Of a stretch of DNA of 64,000 nucleotides, positions 8,666-17,533 are shown piece after piece. The translations under genes were made by a program, and so were the position numbers. Each line of letters starts with the position of its first letter. The first letter of the stretch is position 1. Where the stretch lies: assembly GCA_947462105.1 (NCBI GenBank), contig CANHNJ010000003.1:1-64000 (forward strand), written 5' to 3'. The notes below the pieces were generated by a model. It made no database searches. It was not told where the DNA came from and saw only the letters and a list, made by a program, of their open reading frames with translations. The DNA is from Alphaproteobacteria bacterium (lineage in GTDB: Bacteria; Pseudomonadota; Alphaproteobacteria; Micropepsales; Micropepsaceae).

Positions 8666-9859
8666 ATGGGGACGCATTCCGCAAAACAGAAGCCTGCCAC
8701 CATCGCGGCGCTGGCAGGCGCGCGCGCGATCCCGCCCCTCTTGATCGTGCTCTATCACTATTGCGAGGGGCATCATTATTTCGGCGTCCGCCTGCTCGAT
8801 CTCGCCGCCACGCGCGGCTATCTGTGGGTCGAGTTCTTCTTCGCGCTCTCCGGCTTCATCCTGACCCATGTCTATGCCAGGCGGGGCAAGGAGCTGTGGA
8901 CGCGCACCGGCTATTTCGGCTTTCTCAAGTCGCGGCTGATCCGGCTCTATCCGCTGCACCTCTTCATGCTGCTGGCGCTGCTGGCGCTGGTGATCGGCGT
9001 GCGGCTGGCCGCCGACGCCGGCGGCTATGTCTCGATCTATGACCGGCCCAGCTATCATCCCAACATGACGGTGGAAGGCTTCTTCGCCAGCCTGTTCCTG
9101 GTCAATGGCTGGAACACGCTGTCATCTCTGACCTGGAACGGCGCTTCGTGGTTCGTCAGCGTCGAGTTCGCGCTCTGCCTGCTGTTCCCCCTGTTCATCA
9201 AGCTGCAGGATGGGCGCGCCTGGCGTGGGGTGGCGCTGGTGGCGGCGGGCATCGCCGGACTGCTGCTGTTGCTGGCGACGTCGCGCTACGGCCTCGACCT
9301 CACCTATCGCAACGGCATTTTCCGCGGGCTGGCCAACTTCGCCATCGGTGTCGGCCTGGCGCGGCTGTTCCATGCCGTGCAGACGGATCGCATCCCGGTC
9401 TGGGTCCACAGCGTCATCCAGCTCGCGCTGGTGGCGTTCCTGCTTTTCATCTTCACCAACTCCGGCTGGTCGCATACCGGCCGCGACATCTATTCCGCCC
9501 TGGCGATGCAGGCACTGATCCCGGCACTGGCCTTCGACAAGGGCATTGTCGCCGACCTGTTGCAGCGCCGCCTGCCGCAGCATCTGGGCGAATGGTCCTA
9601 CGGCATCTATCTGGGCCAGACCTTCTGGCTGCAATATATGCGGGTGATCGAATTCCGCTTCTATCCCGCGCCCGACACGCTGGTTTTTGGCACGCCCTTT
9701 TCAAGCCTGGTCTTCTGGCTGGAGCCGACCTTGCTCGTGCTGGTCTGCACCGCCTGGGGCGCGCTGCTGGCGCAGAAGATAGAGATTCCCGCCGCCAGAT
9801 GGTTGCGGCGGCAGCTTGACCGCCCGCGCCCCACAGCGCCACCATGGGGAATCTCATAA
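8666..9859 (+). CDS. Acyltransferase 3 family membrane protein (OafA/NodX type)
   Basis: The 397-residue polytopic protein starts with ALAGARAIPPLLIVLYHY, the family's start with its conserved Arg and His. It continues with GYLWVEFFFALSGFILTHVYARR and SRLIRLYPLH, typical of acyltransferase-3 proteins that O-acylate glycans or lipids at the inner membrane. Late GEWSYGIYLGQTFWLQYM also fits. ATG 8666 is preferred over a TTG 23 codons upstream. No adjacent glycan gene tells the acceptor. Confidence 0.9.
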   Translation: MGTHSAKQKPATIAALAGARAIPPLLIVLYHYCEGHHYFGVRLLDLAATRGYLWVEFFFALSGFILTHVYARRGKELWTRTGYFGFLKSRLIRLYPLHLFMLLALLALVIGVRLAADAGGYVSIYDRPSYHPNMTVEGFFASLFLVNGWNTLSSLTWNGASWFVSVEFALCLLFPLFIKLQDGRAWRGVALVAAGIAGLLLLLATSRYGLDLTYRNGIFRGLANFAIGVGLARLFHAVQTDRIPVWVHSVIQLALVAFLLFIFTNSGWSHTGRDIYSALAMQALIPALAFDKGIVADLLQRRLPQHLGEWSYGIYLGQTFWLQYMRVIEFRFYPAPDTLVFGTPFSSLVFWLEPTLLVLVCTAWGALLAQKIEIPAARWLRRQLDRPRPTAPPWGIS

Positions 9860-9880
9860 AAACATTCCGGGAGTAGCGCC

Positions 9881-10792
9881 ATGACCATTTCCTTCGCCGG
9901 CAAGGTTGCAATCGTGACGGGCGCGGGCGGCGGGTTGGGCCGCTGCCATGCGCTGGAACTGGCGCGGCGCGGCGCGAAGGTGGTCATCAACGACCTGGGT
10001 GGCGCGCTGGACGGCAGCGGCGGCAATTCGGCAGCCGCTGAAAAAGTCGTGGCCGAGATCAAGGCGGCCGGTGGCGAGGCCATCGCCAATGGCGCTTCGG
10101 TCAGTGACGATGCGGGCGTGGTGCATCTGGTCGAGCAGACCATGAAGGCATTCGGCCGCATCGATATCCTGATCGCCAATGCCGGCATCCTGCGCGACAA
10201 GAGCTTCGGCAAGATGGAGCTGAAGGATTTCGAGGCTGTGATGGCCGTTCACCTGATGGGCACGGTCAAGCCCGCCAAGGCGGTGTGGCAGATCATGAAG
10301 GACCAGGGTTATGGCCGCATCGTGGTCACGACGTCTTCCACCGGCCTGTACGGCAATTTCGGCCAGACCAACTATGGCGCGGCCAAAGCCTCGCTGGTCG
10401 GCTTCATGCATTCGCTGAAGCTGGAAGGCGCCAAGGACAATATCCGCGTCAACGCGATCTGCCCGGTGGCTGCCACCCGCATGACCGAGAATCTGCTGCC
10501 GCCCGCCATCCAGGAAATGCTCAAGCCGGAATATATCTCGCCTGCCGTAGCCTATCTGGCGAGCGACGATGCGCCAACGGGCGTGATTCTCACGGCAGCG
10601 GCTGGCGTCTTCGCCACGGCGCGGCTGGAAGAGACGGATGGCGTCAATCTCGGTCACCAGGCAACGGCGGAAGACCTGGCGGCGCACTGGAACGAGATTG
10701 CCGACTGGTCCACGGCCAAGCCCTATGGCCAGGGCGGCGAGCAGAACGCGAAGTTTTTGGCGCGGCTTCAGGAGAGGCCGGCGCTCAGTTAG
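9881..10792 (+). CDS. Short-chain dehydrogenase/reductase, 3-hydroxyacyl-CoA dehydrogenase-like
   Basis: The 303-residue SDR has the Rossmann motif TGAGGGLGR (13-21), NAGILRD (100-106) and the catalytic Ser at about 153, Tyr165 and Lys169 (YGAAK). The acidic NDLGGALDGSG after strand 2 favours NAD(H). The insertion after it and the C-terminal extension resemble the dehydrogenase part of peroxisomal multifunctional enzyme type 2, so a 3-hydroxyacyl-CoA substrate is likely but not proven. It lies 21 bp after the acyltransferase, probably on the same transcript. Confidence 0.88.
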   Translation: MTISFAGKVAIVTGAGGGLGRCHALELARRGAKVVINDLGGALDGSGGNSAAAEKVVAEIKAAGGEAIANGASVSDDAGVVHLVEQTMKAFGRIDILIANAGILRDKSFGKMELKDFEAVMAVHLMGTVKPAKAVWQIMKDQGYGRIVVTTSSTGLYGNFGQTNYGAAKASLVGFMHSLKLEGAKDNIRVNAICPVAATRMTENLLPPAIQEMLKPEYISPAVAYLASDDAPTGVILTAAAGVFATARLEETDGVNLGHQATAEDLAAHWNEIADWSTAKPYGQGGEQNAKFLARLQERPALS

Positions 10793-10798
10793 CGCCCG

Positions 10799-10889
10799 CT
10801 GTCATGGCCCACTTAACGTGGGCCATCCAGGGCCACAATCACCGCTGTTGGTTGCTTTGGATGGCCCGCGCGGAGGCGGGCCATGACAG
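10799..10889. repeat. Mirrored double-hairpin intergenic repeat (BIME-like)
   Basis: An outer 12-bp perfect inverted repeat (10799-10810 with 10878-10889) encloses two hairpins whose stems share the core ATGGCCC: 10804-10812 with 10818-10826, and 10861-10869 with 10876-10884. The two halves are mirror copies of one palindromic unit separated by about 34 bp. This is the usual build of bacterial interspersed mosaic elements. Confidence 0.75.
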
Positions 10890-10997
10890 GATGGTTGTTG
10901 GCGCGGCTACACGCCATGAACGCTGCAATGACAAGAAATATTATTTTCAGCGCAAATCACGCTTGCGCACCGTTCGCGCTTGGATAATGCTTCGTCT

Positions 10998-11537
10998 ATG
11001 GACGAACTCGCGCTGAGCGTCAGGCAAGCGCGGCCTGTAGATGCCGCAGAACTCGCGCGCATCTACATCGAAAGCTGGCAAGACACCTATGCCGGCGTCC
11101 TTTCCAATACCCTCCTCTCCGCCATGTCGCACAAGGGTCAGGCCGCACGCTGGCAGCAAACCATGCGCGGCCCCGGCGCGGTGCTGATCGCCGAAGATGC
11201 CACCGCCGGTCCTATTGGGCTCGCCAGCCTTGGCCCGGCGCGCGACAAGGGCCTGGGGCTGGATGGCGAAATCTATACGCTCTATGTCGATCCGGCCTAT
11301 CTGGGCCGTGGCGCGGGCAAGGCGCTGCTGCAGGCCTCCTTCTCGACCCTGATGACGAAGAAGTACCGCTCCTGTGTGATCTGGTCCCACGCCCGCAACA
11401 ATGCCTGCTATTTCTACGAGGCGATGGGCGGCAAGCGCGTCGGCGCGCGGCTGACGCGGCTGGTCGGCGAGGAAACCCCGGAAGTGGCTTTCGGCTGGAA
11501 GCGCCTGCTGGTGGGCGACAAGGTTTTAAAATCCTGA
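10998..11537 (+). CDS. GNAT-family N-acetyltransferase
   Basis: The 179-residue protein has the GNAT layout. The N-terminal VRQARPVDAAELARIYIESW is followed by a central beta region (GEIYTLYVDPAYLGRGAGKALL) containing the acetyl-CoA pyrophosphate loop GRGAGK (Q/R-x-x-G-x-G/A type), and then NNACYFYEAMGGKRVG. It should transfer an acetyl group to a small molecule or protein amine; the substrate is unknown. ATG 10998 is chosen over a TTG six codons earlier. It follows the palindromic repeat at 10799. Confidence 0.88.
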   Translation: MDELALSVRQARPVDAAELARIYIESWQDTYAGVLSNTLLSAMSHKGQAARWQQTMRGPGAVLIAEDATAGPIGLASLGPARDKGLGLDGEIYTLYVDPAYLGRGAGKALLQASFSTLMTKKYRSCVIWSHARNNACYFYEAMGGKRVGARLTRLVGEETPEVAFGWKRLLVGDKVLKS

Positions 11538-11569
11538 GGCCTGCGAAACGCTTTCTCGCACTGGCGGCG

Positions 11570-11971
11570 ATGACCGTGCTGAGCGGTGCCAATATCGCGC
11601 GTGCACAGGAAGGCGACGATTTTGTCAACGCGCCCAAGGTGCTCGCCTGCAAGCCTGGCGTCCTGAAAAAGGGTGGCGCGGTCACGCTGGTGCTTGGGCC
11701 CCATCACGGCGCCGAACTGGCGATCCAGCGTGGCGGCACGCGGGACTGGTATTTCATCGTCACGCCCGGCCCAGAGAAACCGCACTTCATGACGCCGCAG
11801 GCCTTCGCGGCAGCGAAGCACGCCACCCTGACGGAAAAAACGCTGGGCTTGGGGCCGAGCGGCAATCTGGAGCGGATATTTACACAGCCTGGCCGCTATG
11901 TCGTTCACATCTCCGACAAGATGGAGTCGGATGCAGGCGGCAATATCTGCACCATCAACTACCGTCCCTAG
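11570..11971 (+). CDS. Small exported protein of unknown function
   Basis: The mature part (QEGDDFVNAPKVLACKPG onward, ending in NICTINYRP) has two cysteines that could form a disulphide and several beta-strand-like stretches. No family was recognised. From ATG 11570 the N-terminus lacks the positive charges of a signal peptide. The frame remains open upstream and encodes RPAKRFLALAA, which would complete a normal signal peptide with an ARA-Q cleavage site. The true start may therefore be a rare codon such as CTG 11534, overlapping the acetyltransferase stop. Its stop overlaps that of sixA. Confidence 0.6.
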   Translation: MTVLSGANIARAQEGDDFVNAPKVLACKPGVLKKGGAVTLVLGPHHGAELAIQRGGTRDWYFIVTPGPEKPHFMTPQAFAAAKHATLTEKTLGLGPSGNLERIFTQPGRYVVHISDKMESDAGGNICTINYRP

Positions 11972-12486
11972 ATATCCTTCGGCCGCACGAAATCCGCCAG
12001 CCTGGCGGAACACGGCACCACCAGCTTCCAGCTGGCGATGTCGAAATCCAGCACCGCCAGCGCGGCGGTGGGGAATTTCTCTTCCATCACATCGTGACGA
12101 TGCTGCTCCCGGGGCCGCACCGCTTCGCGCGCCAGCAGCGTGGCGCACTGCTCCAGTCCCGGATTGTGCCCCACCACCAGCAGCACATCGTCGCCATCAT
12201 CGGCATTCTGGATCGTAGCGATGATCGCGCCTGGCGGCGCATGATAGAGCAGCTCCAGATATTTGACCGGCGCCGGGGTCTGCGCCAGCACCGGCTCCAC
12301 CGTCTGCCGCGTGCGTGCACTGGTGGAGCAGAGGATGGCCGCAGCCAGGTAGCCTTTTGCCTTCAGGTAGCGGGCGATGGCAGCGGCGTCCGCATGACCG
12401 CGCTCGACCAGGGCCCGGTCATGGTCGTCCTGGTCAGGGCCGCCGGGTTCGGCCTTGGCGTGTCTCAGGAGCAGAAGTCTCTTCAA
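11968..12486 (-). CDS. sixA: Phosphohistidine phosphatase SixA
   Basis: The protein starts KRLLLLRHAKAE, the RHG catalytic signature of the histidine-phosphatase (phosphoglycerate-mutase-like) superfamily in its SixA form. It also has STSARTRQT and the second catalytic histidine in VVGHNPGLE. SixA removes phosphate from phosphohistidine, in E. coli from the nitrogen-related PTS. The TTG start at 12486 is chosen because GGAAGGG lies just upstream and the motif begins at once. The open frame extends 69 codons further but is not conserved in character. It diverges from metZ. Confidence 0.85.
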   Translation of the reverse strand: MKRLLLLRHAKAEPGGPDQDDHDRALVERGHADAAAIARYLKAKGYLAAAILCSTSARTRQTVEPVLAQTPAPVKYLELLYHAPPGAIIATIQNADDGDDVLLVVGHNPGLEQCATLLAREAVRPREQHRHDVMEEKFPTAALAVLDFDIASWKLVVPCSARLADFVRPKDI

Positions 12487-12586
12487 GCAGCCCTTCCCGC
12501 GCCCACGCAAATCCCGCAGGAAAGCTATGCGCTTGACCCGTCCCCCGGCAAGCGCGACAAAAGACGCCATTTTCGAGCAAAGCCCC

Positions 12587-13780
12587 ATGGCGACCAACAA
12601 GAAACCCGGCAACTGGCGAAAGCGCACCCTGGCGGTGCGCGGTGGACAGGTGCGTACGCCCTTCCAGGAAACCTGCGAGCCGCTGATCTTCACCGCCGGC
12701 TATGCCTATGAGAATGCCGAGGAAGGCGAAGCCCGCTTCAAGGGGACCAGCCCCGGCTACCAGTATAGCCGTATCGGCAATCCCACCGTCGCCATGCTCG
12801 AGCAGCGTATGGCGCAACTGGAAGGCGCGCCTGTCGCCCGCGCCACTGCCACGGGCATGGCCGCGGTCAGCGCCGTCTTCATGGCAGGCTTGAAGGCCGG
12901 CGATCATGTTGTTTCAGCCAACGCCCTGTTCGGCTCCTGCCGCTACGTGCTGGAAAACGTGATGTCGCGCTTCGGCGTCGAGACTAGCTTCATTGACGGC
13001 AGCGCCCTCGAAAACTGGACCGCTGCGCTGCGGCCCAACACCCGCATGCTGTTCCTGGAGACGCCCTCCAATCCCACCCTGACCGTGTTCGACCTCAAGG
13101 CCATTGCCGCCATCGCCGATCAGGCTGGCGCCCGGCTGGTGGTAGACGGCGCCATGGCCAGCTCGGCCCTGCAGCGGCCGATGGATTTCGGCGCCCACAT
13201 CGTGGTGCATTCCACCACCAAGTGGACCGATGGGCAGGGCCGCGCCCTGGGCGGCATGATCCTGTGCCGCCAGGATTTCCTGGACGAGAATCTCAATCTC
13301 TTCCTGCGCAACACCGGCCCCACCCTCAGCCCGTTCAATGCCTGGCTGCACCTGAAGAGCCTGGAGACGCTGGACCTGCGCATGAAGGCGCATTGCGAGA
13401 ATGCCGCCAAGGTGGCGGACTTCCTGGCCACGCAGAAGAAAGTGACGAAGGTTCTGTATCCCTTCCGGCCCGACCATCCGCAGCACAATCTGGCCCGCGC
13501 CCAGATGTCCGGCGGCGGCGGCGTGGTGACGTTCGAAGTGGCGGGCGGCAAGCAGATGGCGTTCCAGCTCGCCAATGCGCTAGGGCTGATCGACGTCTCG
13601 AACAATTTCGGCGATGCCAAGAGCCTGATCACCCACCCCGAAACCACCACGCACCAGAAGCTGACGCCCGAAGCGCGCGCCGAACAGGGTATCACCAGCG
13701 GGTTGCTGCGCCTGTCGGTCGGGTTGGAGGATGCGGACGATCTTTGCGAAGACCTCGAGCAGGCGCTGAAAGTCGCCTGA
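12587..13780 (+). CDS. metZ: O-succinylhomoserine sulfhydrylase
   Basis: This PLP enzyme of the Cys/Met metabolism family makes homocysteine directly from O-succinylhomoserine and sulfide. It has YSRIGNPT (60-67), ETPSNPTL, and the PLP lysine in HSTTKWTDGQGR (Lys212), where the DGQGR ending is typical of MetZ. It has 397 residues, normal for the family. ATG 12587 is chosen because the upstream open frame is Arg/Ser-rich and non-conserved. Cystathionine gamma-synthase is the alternative but fits the lysine context less well. Confidence 0.9.
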   Translation: MATNKKPGNWRKRTLAVRGGQVRTPFQETCEPLIFTAGYAYENAEEGEARFKGTSPGYQYSRIGNPTVAMLEQRMAQLEGAPVARATATGMAAVSAVFMAGLKAGDHVVSANALFGSCRYVLENVMSRFGVETSFIDGSALENWTAALRPNTRMLFLETPSNPTLTVFDLKAIAAIADQAGARLVVDGAMASSALQRPMDFGAHIVVHSTTKWTDGQGRALGGMILCRQDFLDENLNLFLRNTGPTLSPFNAWLHLKSLETLDLRMKAHCENAAKVADFLATQKKVTKVLYPFRPDHPQHNLARAQMSGGGGVVTFEVAGGKQMAFQLANALGLIDVSNNFGDAKSLITHPETTTHQKLTPEARAEQGITSGLLRLSVGLEDADDLCEDLEQALKVA

Positions 13781-13785
13781 TCCGC

Positions 13786-14196
13786 ATGGCCGAACACAAG
13801 ATCATGCTGAAATGGTTCAAGGGCGATGTGCCCTTCAGCTACGAAACCTATCCGCGCAATCACACCATCACCTTCAAGGATGGCGCGCCGCAGGTCTTCT
13901 CCGCCGCGCCTGCCTATCTGGGCGACCCGTCCAAGGGCGATCCGGAAGACTTGCTGGTGGCGGCCCTGTCGTCGTGCCACATGCTCAGTTTTCTGGCCAT
14001 CTGCGCCAAGAAACGCATCACCGTCGAAGCCTATGACGATGATGCTATGGGCGTGCTGGAGAAGGATGGCGGCAAACTCTGGATGACGAAAGTGGTCCTG
14101 AAGCCCAAGGTGCGCGCCAATGTAGATGCTGCAACTTTGCTGCATATTCACCATCTGGCGCATGACGCCTGCTTCATCGCCAGCTCGGTAAAGTGA
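13786..14196 (+). CDS. OsmC-family peroxide-resistance protein
   Basis: The 136-residue protein has the OsmC/Ohr fold. An N-terminal strand region with WFKGDVPFSYETYPRNH is followed by the first peroxidatic cysteine region SSCHMLSFLAICAKK and the second cysteine in HDACFIASSV. It is a likely thiol peroxidase acting on organic or inorganic peroxides. It follows metZ by five bases, so the two are probably co-transcribed. It is OsmC-like rather than a confirmed Ohr. Confidence 0.85.
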   Translation: MAEHKIMLKWFKGDVPFSYETYPRNHTITFKDGAPQVFSAAPAYLGDPSKGDPEDLLVAALSSCHMLSFLAICAKKRITVEAYDDDAMGVLEKDGGKLWMTKVVLKPKVRANVDAATLLHIHHLAHDACFIASSVK

Positions 14197-14306
14197 CAAG
14201 TCTCGGTCGAACCGCGATAAATCCGGGCGATTGCCGCGCCGTAAGGTTCCCGGTTTGCACATTAGGGATATTCCAAAACTGCGCCGTTACGCCGCTTGCG
14301 CAGGCC

Positions 14307-14783
14307 ATGAGCGGGCCCAATACTGGCGGCATGCACGACCTTGGTGATCCCGCCCGCAGCCCCAGCCGCAAGGCCAAGCCTGATTTCCGCTATGAGAGCG
14401 AAACCCGCTCCATCAAGGTGGCGGTGAAGCCTGCCTATCTGGATGACCAGTCGGACCCGGAAGATGATCGCTATGTCTGGTCCTACACCGTCACCATCGA
14501 GAACAAGGGTGCCGAGCCGGTGCAGCTGATGTCGCGGCTGTGGAACATCACCGACGCCACCGGCCGCACCCAGCAGGTGCGCGGGCCGGGCGTGGTCGGG
14601 GCCCAGCCGGTGATCGCGCCGGGCGAAAGTTTCCAGTACACCAGCGGCTGCCCGCTGGAGACATCGTCGGGCCACATGACCGGCCGCTACCAGATGCTGA
14701 GCGTCGCCTCGGGTGAAAGCTTCGAGGCCGAGATTCCGGCCTTTCTGCTGGAAAGCCCCTACGAGCGCCGGCAGATTCACTGA
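14307..14783 (+). CDS. apaG: ApaG-domain protein
   Basis: The core from FRYESETRSIKVAVKPAYL through VWSYTVTIENKG, SRLWNITDATG, VRGPGVVG, GESFQYTSGCPLET and GHMTGRYQM to EIPAFLLESP matches ApaG, an FnIII-like fold tied to divalent-cation resistance in enterobacteria. The family's true role is unclear. About 25 extra residues precede the core. ATG 14307 or 14331 are both possible starts and neither has a strong ribosome site. The long open frame reaching back to 14193 is not conserved. Confidence 0.88.
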   Translation: MSGPNTGGMHDLGDPARSPSRKAKPDFRYESETRSIKVAVKPAYLDDQSDPEDDRYVWSYTVTIENKGAEPVQLMSRLWNITDATGRTQQVRGPGVVGAQPVIAPGESFQYTSGCPLETSSGHMTGRYQMLSVASGESFEAEIPAFLLESPYERRQIH

Positions 14784-14870
14784 CGGTCGCCTGATCCGGC
14801 ATATCCCTGCGCGCGTAAGGGTTCCATCCGCCGGTCCCGGCGTGGTAATCCCTTTTCCTGCGGTGAGACC

Positions 14871-15461
14871 ATGACAAAACCGACGCGCGAAGAAGCCGAA
14901 AAGGCCGTTCACACACTTCTGCGATGGGCGGGAGACGATCCCGCGCGCGAGGGCCTGGTGGATACACCGGCGCGCGTCACGCGCGCGTTCGAGGACTGGT
15001 TCAGCGGCTACGACCAGGACCCGGAGGAATATCTCACGCGCACCTTCGAAGAAATCGATGGCTATGACGACATGGTCATCCTGAAGGATATCCGCTTCGA
15101 GAGTCACTGCGAGCATCACCTGGCCCCCATCATTGGGCGGGCCCATGTCGGCTACCTGCCGACGCGCCGCGTGGTCGGTATCTCCAAGCTGGCGCGGGTG
15201 GTGGAAACCTTTGCCCGCCGCCTGCAGGTGCAGGAAAAGATGAACGCCCAGATCGCCAACTGCATCCAGAAAGTGCTGGAGCCCAAGGGCGTGGCGGTGG
15301 TGATCGAGGCGTCGCACCAGTGCATGACGACGCGCGGCGTGCACAAGAGCGGCGTCACCATGGTGACCTCCAGCATGTTCGGCGCCTTCCGCGACAATTC
15401 CGACACCCGCAAGGAATTCCTCAACATCGTCGGTAACCCGGCTTCGCGCGAAGACCGATGA
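14871..15461 (+). CDS. folE: GTP cyclohydrolase I
   Basis: FolE opens GTP to dihydroneopterin triphosphate, the first step to folate and pterins. The 196-residue protein has the zinc site cysteine and histidines in [10 protein letters not shown] (Cys80, His82, His83), the second zinc cysteine in SHQCMTTRG (Cys150), and [10 protein letters not shown]. The length fits the family. Its stop overlaps the argE start (ATGA). Apart from that coupling, nothing in the sequence links folate to arginine synthesis. Confidence 0.97.
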   Translation: MTKPTREEAEKAVHTLLRWAGDDPAREGLVDTPARVTRAFEDWFSGYDQDPEEYLTRTFEEIDGYDDMVILKDIRFESHCEHHLAPIIGRAHVGYLPTRRVVGISKLARVVETFARRLQVQEKMNAQIANCIQKVLEPKGVAVVIEASHQCMTTRGVHKSGVTMVTSSMFGAFRDNSDTRKEFLNIVGNPASREDR

Positions 15462-16606
15462 GCCTGAACGCGGCCGACATGACGAAGGCGCTGATTGCCT
15501 TCGACACCACCAGCCGCGGCTCCAACCTGGCGCTGATCGACTTCGCACAGGGCCTGATCGAACAGGCGGGCGGTCGCTGCCGCCGCAGTTACGACGCAAC
15601 CGGCGCCAAGGCGAACCTGTTCGCCACCTTCGGGCCCGATGGCGATGGCGGCATCGTGCTGTCGGGCCACACCGATGTGGTGCCGGTGGATGGCCAGGAC
15701 TGGTCGGGCGACCCCTTCGACGCGGTGATACGCGACGGCAAGCTGTTCGGGCGCGGCGCCTGTGACATGAAGGGTTTCCTCGGCGTGGCGCTGTCGCTGT
15801 TGCCGCAGATCGCGGCGGCGAATCTCAAGCGGCCGCTGCATCTGGCGCTGTCCTATGACGAGGAAGTGGGCTGCGTCGGCGTCACCGGCCTGCTGGACGA
15901 CCTGAAGCAGCAGAATATCAAGCCGGCGCTGGCGATCATCGGCGAGCCGACGCTGATGAAGATCGTGGGCGCGCACAAGGGCGGCGCCAAGCTGGTCACC
16001 CATTGTTGTGGCCGTGAAGGTCATTCCAGCGCCCCGGAAAAGGGCGCCAACGCCGTGATGATGGCGGGCGAATTCGTGGCGCTGCTGGACAGTGTCTGGG
16101 ACGAATTGCGCGCCGATCCCGATGCGCGTTTCGATCCGCCCCATTCCACCGTGCAGGCGAACGTGATCGGTGGCGGCACGGCGGTGAACATCCTGGCCAA
16201 GGATGCGGACGTGACCTGGGAATATCGCTGCCTGCCCGATCGCGATCCGCAAAGGATCCTGGCCCGCGTCGCGCAGCGCGCAACGGACGAGATTTTGCCC
16301 AAGTACCGCGCCCGTGCCGCCGAAGCGGCGTTCCAGACCAGGCTGCATGCGCAGTATCCCGGCCTGAAGATGGACGCGGATTCGCCCGCCGTGCTGCTGG
16401 CGCGTGAGCTGACCGGCGCGAACCAGGTCGAGGCCGTCGCCTACGGCACCGAGGCCGGGCATTTCCAGGCTTACGGCATCCCGGCGGTGATCTGCGGCCC
16501 CGGCTCTATCGAGCAGGCGCACCGCCCCGACGAGTTCGTGGCACTGAGCGAGCTCATGGCCTGCGAGAAGTTTTTGCGTAAAGTGATTGCCAAGGCGTCG
16601 GCCTAA
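15458..16606 (+). CDS. argE: Acetylornithine deacetylase (M20 peptidase family)
   Basis: ArgE removes acetate from N2-acetylornithine to give ornithine. The 382-residue protein has the M20 metal motifs [24 protein letters not shown], the general-base YDEEVGC, and a late GTEAGHF. Its dimerisation domain sits mid-protein ([15 protein letters not shown]). It supplies the ornithine used by argF, encoded just beyond hslO on the opposite strand. The last four bases overlap the end of hslO. Confidence 0.92.
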   Translation: MSLNAADMTKALIAFDTTSRGSNLALIDFAQGLIEQAGGRCRRSYDATGAKANLFATFGPDGDGGIVLSGHTDVVPVDGQDWSGDPFDAVIRDGKLFGRGACDMKGFLGVALSLLPQIAAANLKRPLHLALSYDEEVGCVGVTGLLDDLKQQNIKPALAIIGEPTLMKIVGAHKGGAKLVTHCCGREGHSSAPEKGANAVMMAGEFVALLDSVWDELRADPDARFDPPHSTVQANVIGGGTAVNILAKDADVTWEYRCLPDRDPQRILARVAQRATDEILPKYRARAAEAAFQTRLHAQYPGLKMDADSPAVLLARELTGANQVEAVAYGTEAGHFQAYGIPAVICGPGSIEQAHRPDEFVALSELMACEKFLRKVIAKASA

Positions 16607-17523
16607 GCCAGCGCTTCCGGCGTGATCTGGTGCACCGTGCCGCAGAACTCACATGACGCCCTGATGATACCATCGGGATCAGCAAGGCCCTCGCGTTCCT
16701 GAACCGAATAACCCTTCAGGATGCTGGTGATGCGGTCGCTGTTGCAGTCACAGCGGAAGGCAATCGGCTCGGGCGGATGCACCCGCACCTCGTCCTCGTG
16801 GAACAGGCGCCACAGCAGGGTTTCGGGTGCCAGTTCGACATCCACCAGCTCAAGATCTTCCGCCGTCTTCATCAGGATGAAAAGACGCTCCCAGTCATTG
16901 GCGATGTCTTTTGCTTCGGGCGTCGCCTGCAGCATCAGCCCACCGGCGCGCCAATGCGGGGTCTTGTCGCCCGCCACGAATAGCGGCGCGGCGGCAAGGC
17001 GGATGGTGGTGAGCAACTGCTCCGATTGGCCGAAATAGACTTCGGCGGATGCCGCGATGCCGCTGGGCGAAAGCTGCACGATGCCCTGATAGTTGTTGCC
17101 GCCGACGCGCGGCTCGATGGTGATCGCCATCGCGCCCTGCCCCGTCAGCGTGGTGAAATTCTTTTCGGTGCGGGCGGCGAAGCGCGCCGCATCCAGGCGG
17201 CCAAAGGCGCGAACGCCGCGCGGCTTTTCGTCGGTGGCCCCATAATAATCCACCGTCACCAGATCGAGCGGGCCATCGCTGCGGGTCTGCAACGTCAGCC
17301 GCCCGTCCAGCTTGATGGCGGAACCCAGGATGGCCGCCAGCGCCAGGCCTTCGCCGACGACGCGCGCCGCATCTTCCGGCAGGACATGAGCCGACAGGGC
17401 ACGGGTGGAGCTGGCGTCGAGCCGCACCAGGCGGCCGCGCACGCCGGCCTTGGGCAGATCAAACGGCAGGATGAAATCGCCGTGGTTCGAAACTTGTGAC
17501 ATCAGGCCAATATTGGCGCTCAT
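16603..17523 (-). CDS. hslO: Redox-regulated chaperone Hsp33
   Basis: Hsp33 is a cytoplasmic holdase switched on by oxidation. The zinc-binding redox switch is complete near the C-terminus: CDC in FRCDCNSDR and, about 30 residues later, CEFCG. The N-terminal half has the family's LPF and VRGRLVRLD openings. ATG 17523 is preferred over a start 16 codons further upstream inside the argF tail. It lies 10 bp after argF, forming argD-argF-hslO, a common alphaproteobacterial order. Confidence 0.93.
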   Translation of the reverse strand: MSANIGLMSQVSNHGDFILPFDLPKAGVRGRLVRLDASSTRALSAHVLPEDAARVVGEGLALAAILGSAIKLDGRLTLQTRSDGPLDLVTVDYYGATDEKPRGVRAFGRLDAARFAARTEKNFTTLTGQGAMAITIEPRVGGNNYQGIVQLSPSGIAASAEVYFGQSEQLLTTIRLAAAPLFVAGDKTPHWRAGGLMLQATPEAKDIANDWERLFILMKTAEDLELVDVELAPETLLWRLFHEDEVRVHPPEPIAFRCDCNSDRITSILKGYSVQEREGLADPDGIIRASCEFCGTVHQITPEALA

Positions 17524-17533
17524 GACGCCAAGT

